Assembly: GCF_025947345.1 (NCBI RefSeq) | Contig: NZ_CP110011.1 | Span: forward strand, 1,364,001-1,428,000 | Source: Flavobacterium sp. N502536 | GTDB taxonomy: Bacteria > Bacteroidota > Bacteroidia > Flavobacteriales > Flavobacteriaceae | DNA length: 64,000 nt | Direction: 5' to 3' | Shown here: positions 1 through 10,194 of the stretch, one piece after another | Layout of the letters: each line of letters opens with the position of its first letter | Position numbering within the stretch: the stretch's first letter is position 1 | Notes under the pieces: model-generated | Databases searched by the model: none | What the model was told of the DNA's origin: nothing | What the model saw: the letters and a program-made list of their open reading frames with translations, nothing else | Position numbers and translations under genes: made by a program

Positions 1-3000
1 AGACGCGGGTGCTAATTGGAGCTTAAAATCTGTTCCTCGTATTGAAGTTCAGGATATGTGTTACAAACCAGGCACCAATGGTCAGGTAATTTATGCAACG
101 GCTTCTAAAAAATTTTATCGTTCACTAGATGCCGGAAACAGCTGGACTGAAATCACTTCTCCAGCCTTTGTATTCGGAGCTAACGGAACAAGAGTATCCG
201 TTTGTGAAGCCGATCCAAATGTTGTTTATGTTGCTAATGTTGGTGCTAATACGATAGGAGAAATTTATAAATCAACAGATGGAGGAAGTACCTTTACCAA
301 CATGCGTTCGACTAAGGAGTGTCTTGCCGCATATTCGGCATCCGGGGGAGGTGGTCAGGGAGATTATAATTTTGATTTTGAAGTCAACCCTGCTAATTCA
401 AACGAGCTTTATGTATGTGCTCATTTGATATGGCGTTCTACAGATGCAGGTGTTACCTGGGTGCAGCAACAAAAATCCTGGTCATCCGACCTTCATACCG
501 ACCAACATCATATTGTATTTGATCCTTATGTTAGCGGTCAGCTGTGGAATGCCAACGATGGCGGAGTCTGGAGCAACATCGCTAATGGCACAGGAGAGTG
601 GACTCCAAAGTCTGACGGTATCGCAGCCACCGAAATTTATCATGGTGCCATTTCCAAAACAAATCGAAATCTATTATATATAGGCACACAAGATAATGGC
701 GGAATTTATTATAATAACGGTACCTTTTATAATAACAGGGGAGGCGACTTTGGTCCGTTTATGTGGTTTGATTATTCCGGTAATTTTTACTCTGAATCAG
801 ACGGAAGTAGACACATATATCCTTCGGATTCTGACATAAGCTTGAATCTGCCGGAAACTCCATCGGGTGGAAAATTTACTTTCACTGCCGTCAATGCCGA
901 CATTGCTTACCATGCTAATGCCGGAAAAATTTATCGTTGCATTAACCTTACTTCAGCTTCTCCTTCCTGGACACTTATTTACACCATACCATCTGGTAAA
1001 GTCAAAGACCTCCAGGTAGATCCTGGTAATGCCGATCGCTTGTATGTATTTACAGATTCACCTGCATTATATCGATCTGACAATGCGATGACTGCTGCCT
1101 CTTTTGCTCAGATAACTCTCCCTGTTCAATCCACTAATGGTTCTGTAGCTCCCATACCTAATTCAGATGTTGTATACTTAGGACTTGGAAATACGATCTA
1201 TCGCTCTGCGGATAAAGGGACAACATGGACCACCACAAAAGGATTTCCTGCAGCAAAAGTGTTAAAAGTGGTAGCTGATTATAAAAGTACCAATGAGGCT
1301 GTCTATGCTTCTTATCCCTTGGGCGTATATTATAAGGACAACACTAAATCATCCTGGATAAATTATTCTTCAGGCCTTCCTATAATTTCCGAAATAGTAG
1401 ATATGGACATTTACAATGATGGTATCTCTAAAGGGATATTGAATGCTTATTTTTATGGAAGAGGCGTATGGCAGAGTGATTTGGTTCCTCCTCCGAGTAA
1501 CATTACGGTGGCTATGACTTCGCCTGCCAACAATACAACATTTAGCAGTCCTGCTACTATCAATCTTCAGGCAACAGCTTCCGTAAGCTCAGGAAATATT
1601 AGCAAAGTAGAATTCTATAATGGCACTACCTTACTAGGTACAAGCCTGTCCTCTCCACATGTTTATTCGTGGAATGGAGTATTGCCTGGAAATTACGATC
1701 TGACTGCCGTGGCTTATGATAATTTGGGAAATAAAAAAAGCTCTGCCTTAGTGACTGTTACGGTGACTTTTGTTTGCAATAAAGTTTCAGGGACTCCCTT
1801 TGGTACTTCTCCTTATGTAGCAGGCAGTGAATATGATAAAGCATTTGACGGAGATATAAATACAAATTTTAGTGCTAAATCAGCCAGTTCAGGTTATACC
1901 GGATTAGATCTTGGAACCGCAAAAGTTGTTACAAATGCCAGATATTATCCAAGATCATCGCAAGCAATAAGGATGAAAGATGGAAAATTTCAGGGTTCCA
2001 ATACGTCCACTTCTGCTGGTTTTGTAGATCTCTACACCATCCCAACCGAGCCAAATTATGCCTGGCAAGACGTTAGTATACCAAACAGCACAGCCTACAG
2101 GTATTACAGGTATTTATCGCCAGTAGACGGTTATTGTGATGTGGCTGAAATTGAATTCTGTACTCATAATGAGCTTCCAACCATAAACCTTACAGCACCA
2201 ATCCATAATGAGCTTTATACTGCTATTCCTGCGAATATAAATATTACGGCAGCTGCTTCTGATATGGATGGATCGATAAGTAAAGTTGAATTTTATCAGG
2301 GTGAGACTTTGCTTGGTATTGATACGTCAAGTCCTTATTCGTTTGACTGGACGGGAGTTCCCAGCGGTACTTATCAACTTCTTGCAAAAGCTTATGATAA
2401 TCTAAATGCTGTAGTGGTTTCCTCTCCTATTACCGTCGTAGTAGGAAATCAAAAACCAACAGTTTCAATTATTTCACCCGACGATTATGCTGTCTTTGCA
2501 AATCCTGCAAATATTACTATTTATGCAACAGCCTCTGACGCTGACGGTACTATCAGTAAAGTCGAGTTTTACAATGGCTCCTCTTTGTTAGGGACTTCAA
2601 CAACTAATCCATACAGTTACCATTGGGCAGATGTGCCTGTAGGAACTTACACGCTTACAGCTAAGGCGTATGATAATAATGGTGGAACTACAGACTCTTC
2701 ACCCATAACTGTTAATGTTCCTTTCACTTGTTCTCCGCTTTCGGGCAGCCCTTTTGGCACTCCTCCCTATTACACATATGCTACCTATGACAAAGCATTT
2801 GACGGAGATCTAGGAACAACTTTTCAAGCCAGTACATCTAATAACGGTTATACCGGATTAGATTTTGGAACAGCAAAAGTTGTTAAAGCAATACGTTTCT
2901 ATCCAAGGGCATCTAGAGAAAGTAGAATGAACGGAGGGAAATTCCAAGGGAGCAATGTTGCAGATTTCAGTAGTGGGGTAGTCGATCTATACACCATCCC

Positions 3001-5803
3001 TTCTATTCCAGTTCTAAAATGGAATGAGGTTGCGCTTTCCAATGAAACTACTTTCAGATATGTGCGTTATTTATCTCCGGCAGGGGGATATTGTAACGTA
3101 GCGGAAATTGAATTTTGCGGGTTAAACATTGTGCCAAAGGTAAACATTACTGCTCCGGCAAATGCTGCTACTTATGTTGCTCCGGCAGCAATTAATATTG
3201 CTGCTGATGCAAATGGTTCTGTAAGTAAAATAGAATTCTATATAGGAGCTTCTTTAATTGGTACCTCCACTAGCAGCCCATACAATTACAACCTTACAGG
3301 AATAAGTGGCGGAACTTACAATCTGACAGCAAAGGCTTATGACCCTGCCGGGGCAGTTGTTTCTTCAGCTCCCGTAAACTTTACTGTCATCAATAATATT
3401 GCTCCAACAGTAAGCATTACCGCTCCAGCCGACAATGCAATTTATGTTGCTCCAGCCACTTTCGCTATATCAGCTACAGCTAACGATGCCGACGGAAATA
3501 TAGACAAAGTAGAATTCTACAATGGTCCTGCACTATTAGGAACCGTTAACGCAAGTCCGTATACTTTTAATTGGACCAGTGTAGCTGCCAGAACGTACAC
3601 CTTAACGGCCAAAGCTTACGATAATAATGGAATTGTTACCACTTCGTCTGCGGTTTCGGTCAAAGTAAACCAACCGCCTACAGTGAATATTAGCAGTCCG
3701 GCCGACAATACAATTTATGTTGCTCCAGCCACCTTCGATATATCAGCCACCGCTAACGATACCGACGGAAGCATAAACAAAGTAGAATTCTATAATGGCC
3801 CTACACTATTAGGAACCGTTAATGCAAATCCGTATACTTTCAACTGGAACAGTGTAACTGCCGGAACATACACGTTAACGGCCAAAGCTTACGATAATAA
3901 TGGAACTATTACCACTTCTTCTGCAGTTTCAGTCAGAGTGAACCAACCGCCTACAGTAAGTATTACCACTCCAAAGAATAATAGTAACTACATTGCTCCT
4001 GCTTCTGTTACCATTAATGCTACAGCTGCAGATACAGATGGAATTGTAAATAAAGTAGAGTTCTATAATGGAACTAATTTAATCGCTACTTCAACCACCT
4101 CTCCTTACACTTGTAATCTAACAAGTATTTCCGCAGGTGCTTACTCATTGACCGCTAAAGCCTGTGATGATAGAGGTACATGCACTACTTCTTCTGCAAT
4201 TGCAATTACGGTAAATACACCTATCAATCAAGCTCCTTCGGCAAGCATTACTTCTCCTGCAACTAATACTGTATTTATTGCCCCTGCAAACATTACAATC
4301 AATGCTGTAGCTGCCGATTCTGACGGAACAATTTCTAAAGTAGAGTTCTATAACGGAGCAACTTTATTATCGTCTTCGACAACAAGTCCGTATACATACA
4401 ATTGGGAAAATGTGATTGCGGGAACTTATGCCATAACGGTAAAATCATATGATAATGAAAATGCGACAGCAACATCAGCTGTGGTAAACGTGGTCGTTAA
4501 TAATAATCAGGCTCCAACAGTAAGTGTTACTTCTCCGGTTAATAATACGGCATTCATTGCTCCTGCAAGCATTATAATCAATGCAGCAGCAGCCGATGCT
4601 GACGGAACAATTTCTAAAGTAGAATTCTATAACGGAGCAACCTTATTATCGACTTCAGCAGTCAGTCCGTACACCTACAATTGGGAAAATGTGACTGCGG
4701 GAACTTATCAGATAACAGCAAAATCATATGATAACGCAAATGCAACAGCAACATCAGCTGTGGTAAACGTAGTCGTTAATAATAATCAGGCTCCCACAGT
4801 AAGCGTTACTTCTCCTGGAAACAACACTGTATTCATTACTCCTGCAAGCATTACGATCAATGCCGTAGCAACCGATTCTGACGGAACAGTTTCTAAAGTA
4901 GAGTTCTATAACGGAACAACTTTATTATCGACTTCAATAACCAGTCCGTATACATACAATTGGGAAAATGTGACTACGGGAACTTATCAGATAACAGCAA
5001 AAGCCACAGACAATACAGGAAACCTGACCAGCTCTACTCCTGTAAATATTGTTGTGAAAACTAACCCGATAATTAGTATGATTTCTCCCTCTGAGAATGA
5101 TCAGATAGTAGATCATGGAAGTGATGTTTTGTTCAAATTCAAGGTGACTGATCCTGATGCTGTAGTATCATCCATTATCATTAAAGACAATGGGGCGGTA
5201 ATTTCTACAATAAGTAAACTTCCTTATTCATTTACCCTTACTAATTTAAGTTCGGGAGACCATTATTTCACCGCAACCGCTGTTCTTGAAAATGGTACCG
5301 AATATACATTTACAAGTTTGAATATAGTAAGTAAAAATTGTAAAAGTATGGAATGGAATACTTCAACTGATTATTTAATTGGAGATCAGGTAATCTACCA
5401 AAATAGTATTTACAGGGCTTTGGTAATTAACAAAAACAAACAACCGGATCAAGATAAATCCATTTGGTCTAAGATAGGAACTTGCGAGAATCTCTCCGTT
5501 GAAGATTTTCCTGCACCTAAATCTAAATACATCTTATATCCAAATCCATGCACCACACATTTCAACATCAAATTTATGGATTGTGCCGGAAAGAGTTTTT
5601 ACTATAGCATAATGGATATGAACAGCAGGGTAATTAGAGAGAACAAAAGCGAGAGTATCAACAATGTTATATTTGAGAAAGAGGTAAACATTCAGGGGTT
5701 ATCTTCAGGAACTTACATTGTAATTATTCATTTAGATGAGAAAGTATATAATGAAAAAATAATTATCATAGAAAAGCCTTCTATGTATAAGAAAAAGAGA
5801 TAA
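1..5803 (+). CDS. Partial (5' end missing) giant secreted protein: Asp-box beta-propeller, Ig-like repeats, two discoidin-like domains, CBM5/12-like module, T9SS sorting domain
   Basis: The reading frame is already open at base 2, so the true start lies outside the window; at least 1,933 codons are present. Numbering from the first internal Met (base 56): residues 1-475 carry Asp-box repeats (SLDAGNSWTEI, STDGGSTFT, STDAGVTW), typical of sortilin/GH74-like propellers. Then come a Big_7-type Ig domain (about 480-570), a discoidin (F5/8C)-like domain (573-702), two Ig domains, a second discoidin-like domain (890-1021), and seven more clear Ig domains plus a degenerate one to about 1758. A chitin/cellulose-binding CBM5/12-like module (WNTSTDYLIGDQVIY, then a late W) lies near 1760-1812. 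The last ~90 residues (YPNPCTTHFNI ... GTYIVIIHL) are a type A T9SS C-terminal domain. It is probably exported and surface-attached or released, binding or cleaving a polysaccharide. No catalytic residues can be assigned; adhesin and GH74-like hydrolase are both possible. Confidence 0.85.
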   Translation, partial: DAGANWSLKSVPRIEVQDMCYKPGTNGQVIYATASKKFYRSLDAGNSWTEITSPAFVFGANGTRVSVCEADPNVVYVANVGANTIGEIYKSTDGGSTFTNMRSTKECLAAYSASGGGGQGDYNFDFEVNPANSNELYVCAHLIWRSTDAGVTWVQQQKSWSSDLHTDQHHIVFDPYVSGQLWNANDGGVWSNIANGTGEWTPKSDGIAATEIYHGAISKTNRNLLYIGTQDNGGIYYNNGTFYNNRGGDFGPFMWFDYSGNFYSESDGSRHIYPSDSDISLNLPETPSGGKFTFTAVNADIAYHANAGKIYRCINLTSASPSWTLIYTIPSGKVKDLQVDPGNADRLYVFTDSPALYRSDNAMTAASFAQITLPVQSTNGSVAPIPNSDVVYLGLGNTIYRSADKGTTWTTTKGFPAAKVLKVVADYKSTNEAVYASYPLGVYYKDNTKSSWINYSSGLPIISEIVDMDIYNDGISKGILNAYFYGRGVWQSDLVPPPSNITVAMTSPANNTTFSSPATINLQATASVSSGNISKVEFYNGTTLLGTSLSSPHVYSWNGVLPGNYDLTAVAYDNLGNKKSSALVTVTVTFVCNKVSGTPFGTSPYVAGSEYDKAFDGDINTNFSAKSASSGYTGLDLGTAKVVTNARYYPRSSQAIRMKDGKFQGSNTSTSAGFVDLYTIPTEPNYAWQDVSIPNSTAYRYYRYLSPVDGYCDVAEIEFCTHNELPTINLTAPIHNELYTAIPANINITAAASDMDGSISKVEFYQGETLLGIDTSSPYSFDWTGVPSGTYQLLAKAYDNLNAVVVSSPITVVVGNQKPTVSIISPDDYAVFANPANITIYATASDADGTISKVEFYNGSSLLGTSTTNPYSYHWADVPVGTYTLTAKAYDNNGGTTDSSPITVNVPFTCSPLSGSPFGTPPYYTYATYDKAFDGDLGTTFQASTSNNGYTGLDFGTAKVVKAIRFYPRASRESRMNGGKFQGSNVADFSSGVVDLYTIPSIPVLKWNEVALSNETTFRYVRYLSPAGGYCNVAEIEFCGLNIVPKVNITAPANAATYVAPAAINIAADANGSVSKIEFYIGASLIGTSTSSPYNYNLTGISGGTYNLTAKAYDPAGAVVSSAPVNFTVINNIAPTVSITAPADNAIYVAPATFAISATANDADGNIDKVEFYNGPALLGTVNASPYTFNWTSVAARTYTLTAKAYDNNGIVTTSSAVSVKVNQPPTVNISSPADNTIYVAPATFDISATANDTDGSINKVEFYNGPTLLGTVNANPYTFNWNSVTAGTYTLTAKAYDNNGTITTSSAVSVRVNQPPTVSITTPKNNSNYIAPASVTINATAADTDGIVNKVEFYNGTNLIATSTTSPYTCNLTSISAGAYSLTAKACDDRGTCTTSSAIAITVNTPINQAPSASITSPATNTVFIAPANITINAVAADSDGTISKVEFYNGATLLSSSTTSPYTYNWENVIAGTYAITVKSYDNENATATSAVVNVVVNNNQAPTVSVTSPVNNTAFIAPASIIINAAAADADGTISKVEFYNGATLLSTSAVSPYTYNWENVTAGTYQITAKSYDNANATATSAVVNVVVNNNQAPTVSVTSPGNNTVFITPASITINAVATDSDGTVSKVEFYNGTTLLSTSITSPYTYNWENVTTGTYQITAKATDNTGNLTSSTPVNIVVKTNPIISMISPSENDQIVDHGSDVLFKFKVTDPDAVVSSIIIKDNGAVISTISKLPYSFTLTNLSSGDHYFTATAVLENGTEYTFTSLNIVSKNCKSMEWNTSTDYLIGDQVIYQNSIYRALVINKNKQPDQDKSIWSKIGTCENLSVEDFPAPKSKYILYPNPCTTHFNIKFMDCAGKSFYYSIMDMNSRVIRENKSESINNVIFEKEVNIQGLSSGTYIVIIHLDEKVYNEKIIIIEKPSMYKKKR
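3401..5060 (+). repeat. In-frame tandem DNA repeats coding Ig-like domains (273- and 279-bp units)
   Basis: Within the giant secreted protein, consecutive Ig units begin at 3401, 3674 and 3947 (273-bp spacing, 91 codons) and at 4232, 4511 and 4790 (279-bp spacing, 93 codons). The last three units are close to identical at the DNA level (shared AAAGTAGA[GA]TTCTATAACGGA blocks and CCGTATACATACAATTGGGA-like blocks). This similarity suggests recent unit duplication or gene conversion and possible copy-number variation between strains. Confidence 0.85.
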
Positions 5804-5954
5804 TGTTCTTTATCATTTTATGTTACGCAGAGAAAAATATTTAACATTTATAGCTTTTAGAAGTTGTGTAATCCTAACGCTTTACAATACTATAATCTAT
5901 ACCCTTTTTATTCAAGAGAAATTTCAAGTCAATTTATTACAAACCCCAAATTAA

Positions 5955-8138
5955 ATGAAAAAAGCACACCTTTTAATAGCATTCTTTGTTGCTATCACAG
6001 CTTATTCACAACAAATTACCGACACTACCGAGCCAAAGAAATTAAATGAAATACATCTAATTACAGAACGCTACTCGAGGTCCACTCAGGATATGAAACA
6101 CATTTCGAAAAAGGAAATAGAGTTTCAAAAAAGCCAAAATACTGCCGATTTACTAGCCAACACAGGTATAGTAGCTGTTCAAAAATCGCAGCAAGGCGGA
6201 GGAAGTCCCGTGTTAAGAGGGTTTGAAGCCAATAAGATTCTGCTTCTCGTGGATGGGATCAGAATGAACAACCTTATTTACAGAGCAGGGCATTTACAGA
6301 ATATAATTACTGTTGACGAAAACTCGCTGGAACAGATTGATGTACTTTTTGGCCCCGCATCTACTATTTTTGGAAGCGACGCGTTGGGTGGTGTTATTAA
6401 TATGAGAACCAAAAACCCCATGTTTCTTACCCAAACGAATAACAAGGTGTTTTCAGGAAATTTAATGTCAAGATACAACAGTGCCAATAAAGGATTAACA
6501 CAATATTTTGATCTTAATTTTGCAGGTAAACGATGGAGTTCTCTATCGTCTTTCTCGTATAATAGTTATGGAGATTTGAGAATGGGAGGTAATCCTAAGG
6601 GAAAGAATGAATCTTTTGGCGAGCGCCCTCAATATGTTGAAACTTCGAATAATGTAGATTATTTGGTGCAGAATGAGAATCCGCTTATTCAGAAGTTTTC
6701 CGGATATAAGCAATATAATGCCATGCAAAAGATCATCTTTCAACAGGATGAAAATACGCAGCACAGCCTGAATCTACAGTATTCGACTTCTACAGACGTG
6801 CCAAGATATGATCGTCTTACTGACCCATCGGGTTCGGGGCTGAAATATGCTGTTTGGAATTACGGTCCGCAAAAAAGATTTCTTTCGGCTTATAAATTTT
6901 CGAAACAAAAGGCCTTGTTCGACAGTGATATGAATCTTGGCGTAAGCTACCAAAATATTGAAGAAAGCAGAATCTCAAGAAAATTTAACGATAACAAAAC
7001 TAAAACTCAGCTCGAAAAAGTAAATGTATTTGCTGTTAATGCCGATTTCAGAAGAAAACTTGGCAAGGGTGATTTTCTTTACGGAGCCGAATTCTTTTAT
7101 GACAATCTGAATTCGACTGCTACTAGTTCAAACCGCGTCACAGGTATTGTGACTCCAACAGATACTCGTTACCCAAACGGTATAAACCACACTTTAAGAG
7201 CAGATATTTTTGCAACTTATAATGAAAAAATAAACGAAACTACTTTCTATAATTTGGGTATGCGTACCGGTTATTCTGCCTTAAAAAGCACTATTGCCAA
7301 TAATTCTTTTTTCCACCTTCCGTATAACATCATCGAGCAGAGCAACTTCACGTATAGCGGTACTGCCGGAATTATGAAGAATATTAAGAGCACTAAATTG
7401 GTTTTCAATCTGGCTTCGGGTTACAGAGTTCCAAACGTGGATGATTTAGGAAAGCTTTTCGAATCAATGCCTGGAACCTTAATTGTACCGAATAAGGATA
7501 TTGCTCCTGAGAAATCAGTAACGGCCGATTTGACTGTAGCATTTGGGCAGGGAAAGAGAATTCAGTTTGACAATACGGTGTACTATACCCGCCTTTTTGA
7601 TGCCATTGTTACCGATCATTTTTTGTACAATGGACAGAGTTCTGTGATTTACGAAGGAGTAAACAGCGAGGTATTTGCCATGCAAAACAAAGGAAATGCT
7701 TATATAGGCGGTTTTTCTTCTTCCCTGAAAATCGCCATTACAAAACCACTGACGATTTATGGTATGGCAACTTTTACCAAAGGGGAAATAATGAACAGTA
7801 CAGGGAATACTCCGTTGGATCATATCTCTCCAATGTACGGAAAAACAGGATTGAAGTATGAAAATAAAAGGATGCTTCTGGATTTCTATATGTTATTTAA
7901 TGGCAGGAAAAATAGTAGTGATTATGCCCTGAATGGTGAGGACAACGAAAAATATGCCCCTAAAGGAGGTATGCCGTCATGGCAAATCCTTAATTTCAAA
8001 ACAGCCTTTTTTATCGATAAGAATCTGTCAGTTTATGCCGGAATTGAAAATATTTTAGACCTGCAATACCGTGTTTTTGCATCGGGGATCAATGCATCGG
8101 GCCGAAATATATCCGTATCAGCAAAATACCAATTCTAA
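5955..8138 (+). CDS. TonB-dependent outer-membrane receptor, heme/hemoglobin type
   Basis: This 727-residue protein has a signal peptide (MKKAHLLIAFFVAITAYSQ) and an N-terminal plug with SPVLRGFEANKILLLVDGIR and FGPASTIFGSDALGGVINMRT, typical of TonB receptors. A 22-strand-barrel-like remainder ends in aromatic KYQF. SGYRVPNVDDLGKLFES followed by IVPNKDIAPE aligns with the FRAP...NPDL signature region of the HmuR/HemR heme receptors, but reads YRVP and NKDI instead of FRAP and NPxL. The likely role is energy-dependent uptake of heme or a heme protein across the outer membrane. No hemophore-like gene (HmuY) and no SusD partner lies beside it; it appears monocistronic, with a hairpin at 8247-8277 downstream. 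Alternative: another TonB substrate such as a siderophore. Confidence 0.85.
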   Translation: MKKAHLLIAFFVAITAYSQQITDTTEPKKLNEIHLITERYSRSTQDMKHISKKEIEFQKSQNTADLLANTGIVAVQKSQQGGGSPVLRGFEANKILLLVDGIRMNNLIYRAGHLQNIITVDENSLEQIDVLFGPASTIFGSDALGGVINMRTKNPMFLTQTNNKVFSGNLMSRYNSANKGLTQYFDLNFAGKRWSSLSSFSYNSYGDLRMGGNPKGKNESFGERPQYVETSNNVDYLVQNENPLIQKFSGYKQYNAMQKIIFQQDENTQHSLNLQYSTSTDVPRYDRLTDPSGSGLKYAVWNYGPQKRFLSAYKFSKQKALFDSDMNLGVSYQNIEESRISRKFNDNKTKTQLEKVNVFAVNADFRRKLGKGDFLYGAEFFYDNLNSTATSSNRVTGIVTPTDTRYPNGINHTLRADIFATYNEKINETTFYNLGMRTGYSALKSTIANNSFFHLPYNIIEQSNFTYSGTAGIMKNIKSTKLVFNLASGYRVPNVDDLGKLFESMPGTLIVPNKDIAPEKSVTADLTVAFGQGKRIQFDNTVYYTRLFDAIVTDHFLYNGQSSVIYEGVNSEVFAMQNKGNAYIGGFSSSLKIAITKPLTIYGMATFTKGEIMNSTGNTPLDHISPMYGKTGLKYENKRMLLDFYMLFNGRKNSSDYALNGEDNEKYAPKGGMPSWQILNFKTAFFIDKNLSVYAGIENILDLQYRVFASGINASGRNISVSAKYQF

Positions 8139-8246
8139 TATAAAATTCAGATTTATAATCTCAACGAACAAAAAATCCATCTGAATAATTCGAAATTGGT
8201 TGCTTTAAATAAAAGCTCCGGTCCTTCAAAATAACTCAAAACACAA

Positions 8247-8277
8247 AAAGACCGTTTCGTTACCCGAAACGGTCTTT
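8247..8277. terminator. Bidirectional intrinsic terminator
   Basis: A perfect 13-bp stem (AAAGACCGTTTCG / CGAAACGGTCTTT) with a 5-base loop sits between the convergent TonB receptor and LytTR genes. Read on the minus strand it is followed by a T-rich run, so it serves the LytTR gene best and probably also the receptor. Confidence 0.85.
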
Positions 8278-8324
8278 GTTAATACTATTTAAAAGCTGGT
8301 TTCTCTTTTGCTGTTTTTTCTACA

Positions 8325-8666
8325 TTATTTTAATCCAATAAATTCACAAAACACCTTGTGCTTTCTATTAGAAATGGGCAATCTCATGTTATTTGTCATT
8401 TCACAGAAAAACCCCTCATTTTTTTTAATCCTATTGACATGAGCTATATTAACGATATACGATTGATGAATTCTGAAAAAAAACTCATCCCCAAGATCAC
8501 TTTCATATTTACCTAAATTCTGACATGCAACATATTGTTTACCATCAAGTGTAAAAATACTTGTGTATCGCCCATCTGCAATACAACAAATAATTTGATC
8601 CGTTTTAATAAAATCAACTTTATCAAAAGAGGATATCAGAATATACTTTTTCACTTTACTATCCAT
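8325..8666 (-). CDS. Stand-alone LytTR DNA-binding domain protein
   Basis: The 113-residue product is almost nothing but a LytTR domain: IICCIADGRYTSIFTLDGK, the FFRIHQSYIVNIAHVNRI core and the closing PISNRKHKVFCEFI are diagnostic. LytTR proteins bind DNA repeats as transcription regulators and usually carry a receiver or membrane domain; here there is neither. No partner histidine kinase is nearby. The next gene upstream on the same strand is the beta-barrel protein at 8894-9484, with a 227-bp gap containing a small palindrome (ACCTAT-AAAT-ATAGGT at 8755-8770). Its target is unknown. Confidence 0.85.
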   Translation of the reverse strand: MDSKVKKYILISSFDKVDFIKTDQIICCIADGRYTSIFTLDGKQYVACQNLGKYESDLGDEFFFRIHQSYIVNIAHVNRIKKNEGFFCEMTNNMRLPISNRKHKVFCEFIGLK

Positions 8667-8893
8667 AGCTTATTTTTATTAATTGATACACAAATTAATC
8701 TTAACCTTCTACCAAACGTATATTCGTTAAATTTTTAGACGGGGTTAATTCAATACCTATAAATATAGGTTCCGGGTCTCCAAAAAAGACGTCTCACTTC
8801 ATTACAAACTCGCCTACTAGACAAAAAAAGTATTCCTTCTTTTCGCTTCCTTTTCACGCCCAAAACCTATATTTCTATGGGTTAAATTATTAT

Positions 8894-9484
8894 TTAAAAC
8901 TTATAGTTTAGTCCCGCACTGATAATTCCCCTATACCCGAATCCTACTTCGGCAAACGCTCCAAATTTTTTACCTACGCGAATACCTGCAGGATTAACCT
9001 GGAAAGCAAAATCAGTAGTATTGTCTTTAACAGCTGCTTTGTTCGGTTCTGTACTTGTATACTTGTCCAGAATAACACCTGCAGCAGCCGAACCATAAAA
9101 ATCCAGCCAAGCTGTTTTTATATAACTAAACGACATGGCTGGCATCACCATAAAATAGTTATTGGTTCTCTTAGCAATAGCTTTGTTATTTTTGTCAAAT
9201 TGCTCGGTTTGTTCCTGCTGAAAAGCGACATCACCACCTACTCTTATTCGTTCGGTAATTTGATTTCTATACCCTAACCCAAAATTCCCGGAAGATGTGG
9301 TCTTAGAATTTAGTTTTTGCCCCAGAATTGCGGAAGACAATGCATTCGAAAAACCATCAGCAAAGCTAATTGGTATACCATCGCTATAGGTTAGGTTTAC
9401 TTCATGCTTAGCTGTTTCTTGTGCTTTTACGACCAGTGTACTGAATGTTAAAAAAACGGTACTTACAATAATTGATTTTTTCAT
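8894..9484 (-). CDS. Small outer-membrane beta-barrel protein
   Basis: The product has 196 residues with a signal peptide (MKKSIIVSTVFLTFSTLVVKAQ) and alternating hydrophobic strands ending GISAGLNYKF-like (IISAGLNYKF), as in porin-family/OmpW-like eight-strand barrels. It contains GNFGLGYRNQITERIRVGGDVAF and FAEVGFGYRG, both typical barrel hairpins. The function is not known. It is transcribed divergently from the ECF sigma factor gene (126-bp gap), so it may belong to the same regulon, although no regulatory motif proves this. Confidence 0.75.
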   Translation of the reverse strand: MKKSIIVSTVFLTFSTLVVKAQETAKHEVNLTYSDGIPISFADGFSNALSSAILGQKLNSKTTSSGNFGLGYRNQITERIRVGGDVAFQQEQTEQFDKNNKAIAKRTNNYFMVMPAMSFSYIKTAWLDFYGSAAAGVILDKYTSTEPNKAAVKDNTTDFAFQVNPAGIRVGKKFGAFAEVGFGYRGIISAGLNYKF

Positions 9485-9610
9485 CTGTTTTAATTATTTT
9501 AGTTAAATTCGTGGCAAGAACTATTTATTGCCCTATTACTAATACGCTAAAAATTAAAATACCCCTACGCTACACTAAAATTTTAAATTTTATCCCTATG
9601 TTTTCAGGAT

Positions 9611-10192
9611 ATGAATGAGGACTTAAAGCATTTTAAACAATTATTCTCCGAGCTTTACCAGCCATTGTGCAATCATGCCTATAAATATCTTCAGGATAGG
9701 GACGAAAGTGAAGATGTGGTGCAGGAACTGATGATTAAAATATGGGAAACCCGCAAGGATTTACTTTCTGAAAAGAGTCTTAAATATTACCTGTATATAG
9801 CGGTTAAGAACCGGTGCATAACCCTTCTGAGAAAAAAAACTTATATGCTTGACATTGATGAAATGTCGATCGATATTGCCGAAGAAATTCCCGAAACTAA
9901 ACCCTTACCAGATGCGAATCAGCTTATAGAAGAGGCGTTTAACGGAATTCCACCAAAATGTCTTGAAATTTTTAAACTGAGCCGTATTGAAAATTTAAGC
10001 TATAAACAAATTGCGGAGAAATTAGAAATATCAATAAAAACAGTAGAAAACCAGATGGGTAAAGCCATCAAACACATACGGGAGTTTGTCAAACAGCATC
10101 CCAACTTAATTCTTTTATTTAAGATATGGTATTTTAGTCATTATATCGTGGGGGTTTTGAAAGAATTTGTGTTTTATTTAAAAGAGGTATAA
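9611..10192 (+). CDS. ECF-type RNA polymerase sigma factor (FecI-like)
   Basis: The 193-residue product contains sigma-70 region 2 (residues about 12-75; YKYLQDRDESEDVVQELMIKIWE) and region 4 (about 100-160; NGIPPKCLEIFKLSRIENLSYKQIAEKLEISIKTVENQMGKAIKHIREF). A hydrophobic tail of about 35 residues follows (NLILLFKIWYFSHYIVGVLKEFVFYL), longer than usual for the Bacteroidota subfamily. It directs core polymerase to a small regulon, normally held inactive by the FecR partner encoded 2 bases downstream. The operon with FecR and an STN-domain TonB receptor is the standard cell-surface signalling arrangement. Confidence 0.93.
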   Translation: MNEDLKHFKQLFSELYQPLCNHAYKYLQDRDESEDVVQELMIKIWETRKDLLSEKSLKYYLYIAVKNRCITLLRKKTYMLDIDEMSIDIAEEIPETKPLPDANQLIEEAFNGIPPKCLEIFKLSRIENLSYKQIAEKLEISIKTVENQMGKAIKHIREFVKQHPNLILLFKIWYFSHYIVGVLKEFVFYLKEV

Positions 10193-10194
10193 CC

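Noticed and set aside
3401..5060. Regular repeats considered as a CRISPR array
   Set aside because: The units are 273-279 bp and in frame within a protein gene, with no short repeat/spacer structure. No CRISPR array or cas gene is seen anywhere in the window.
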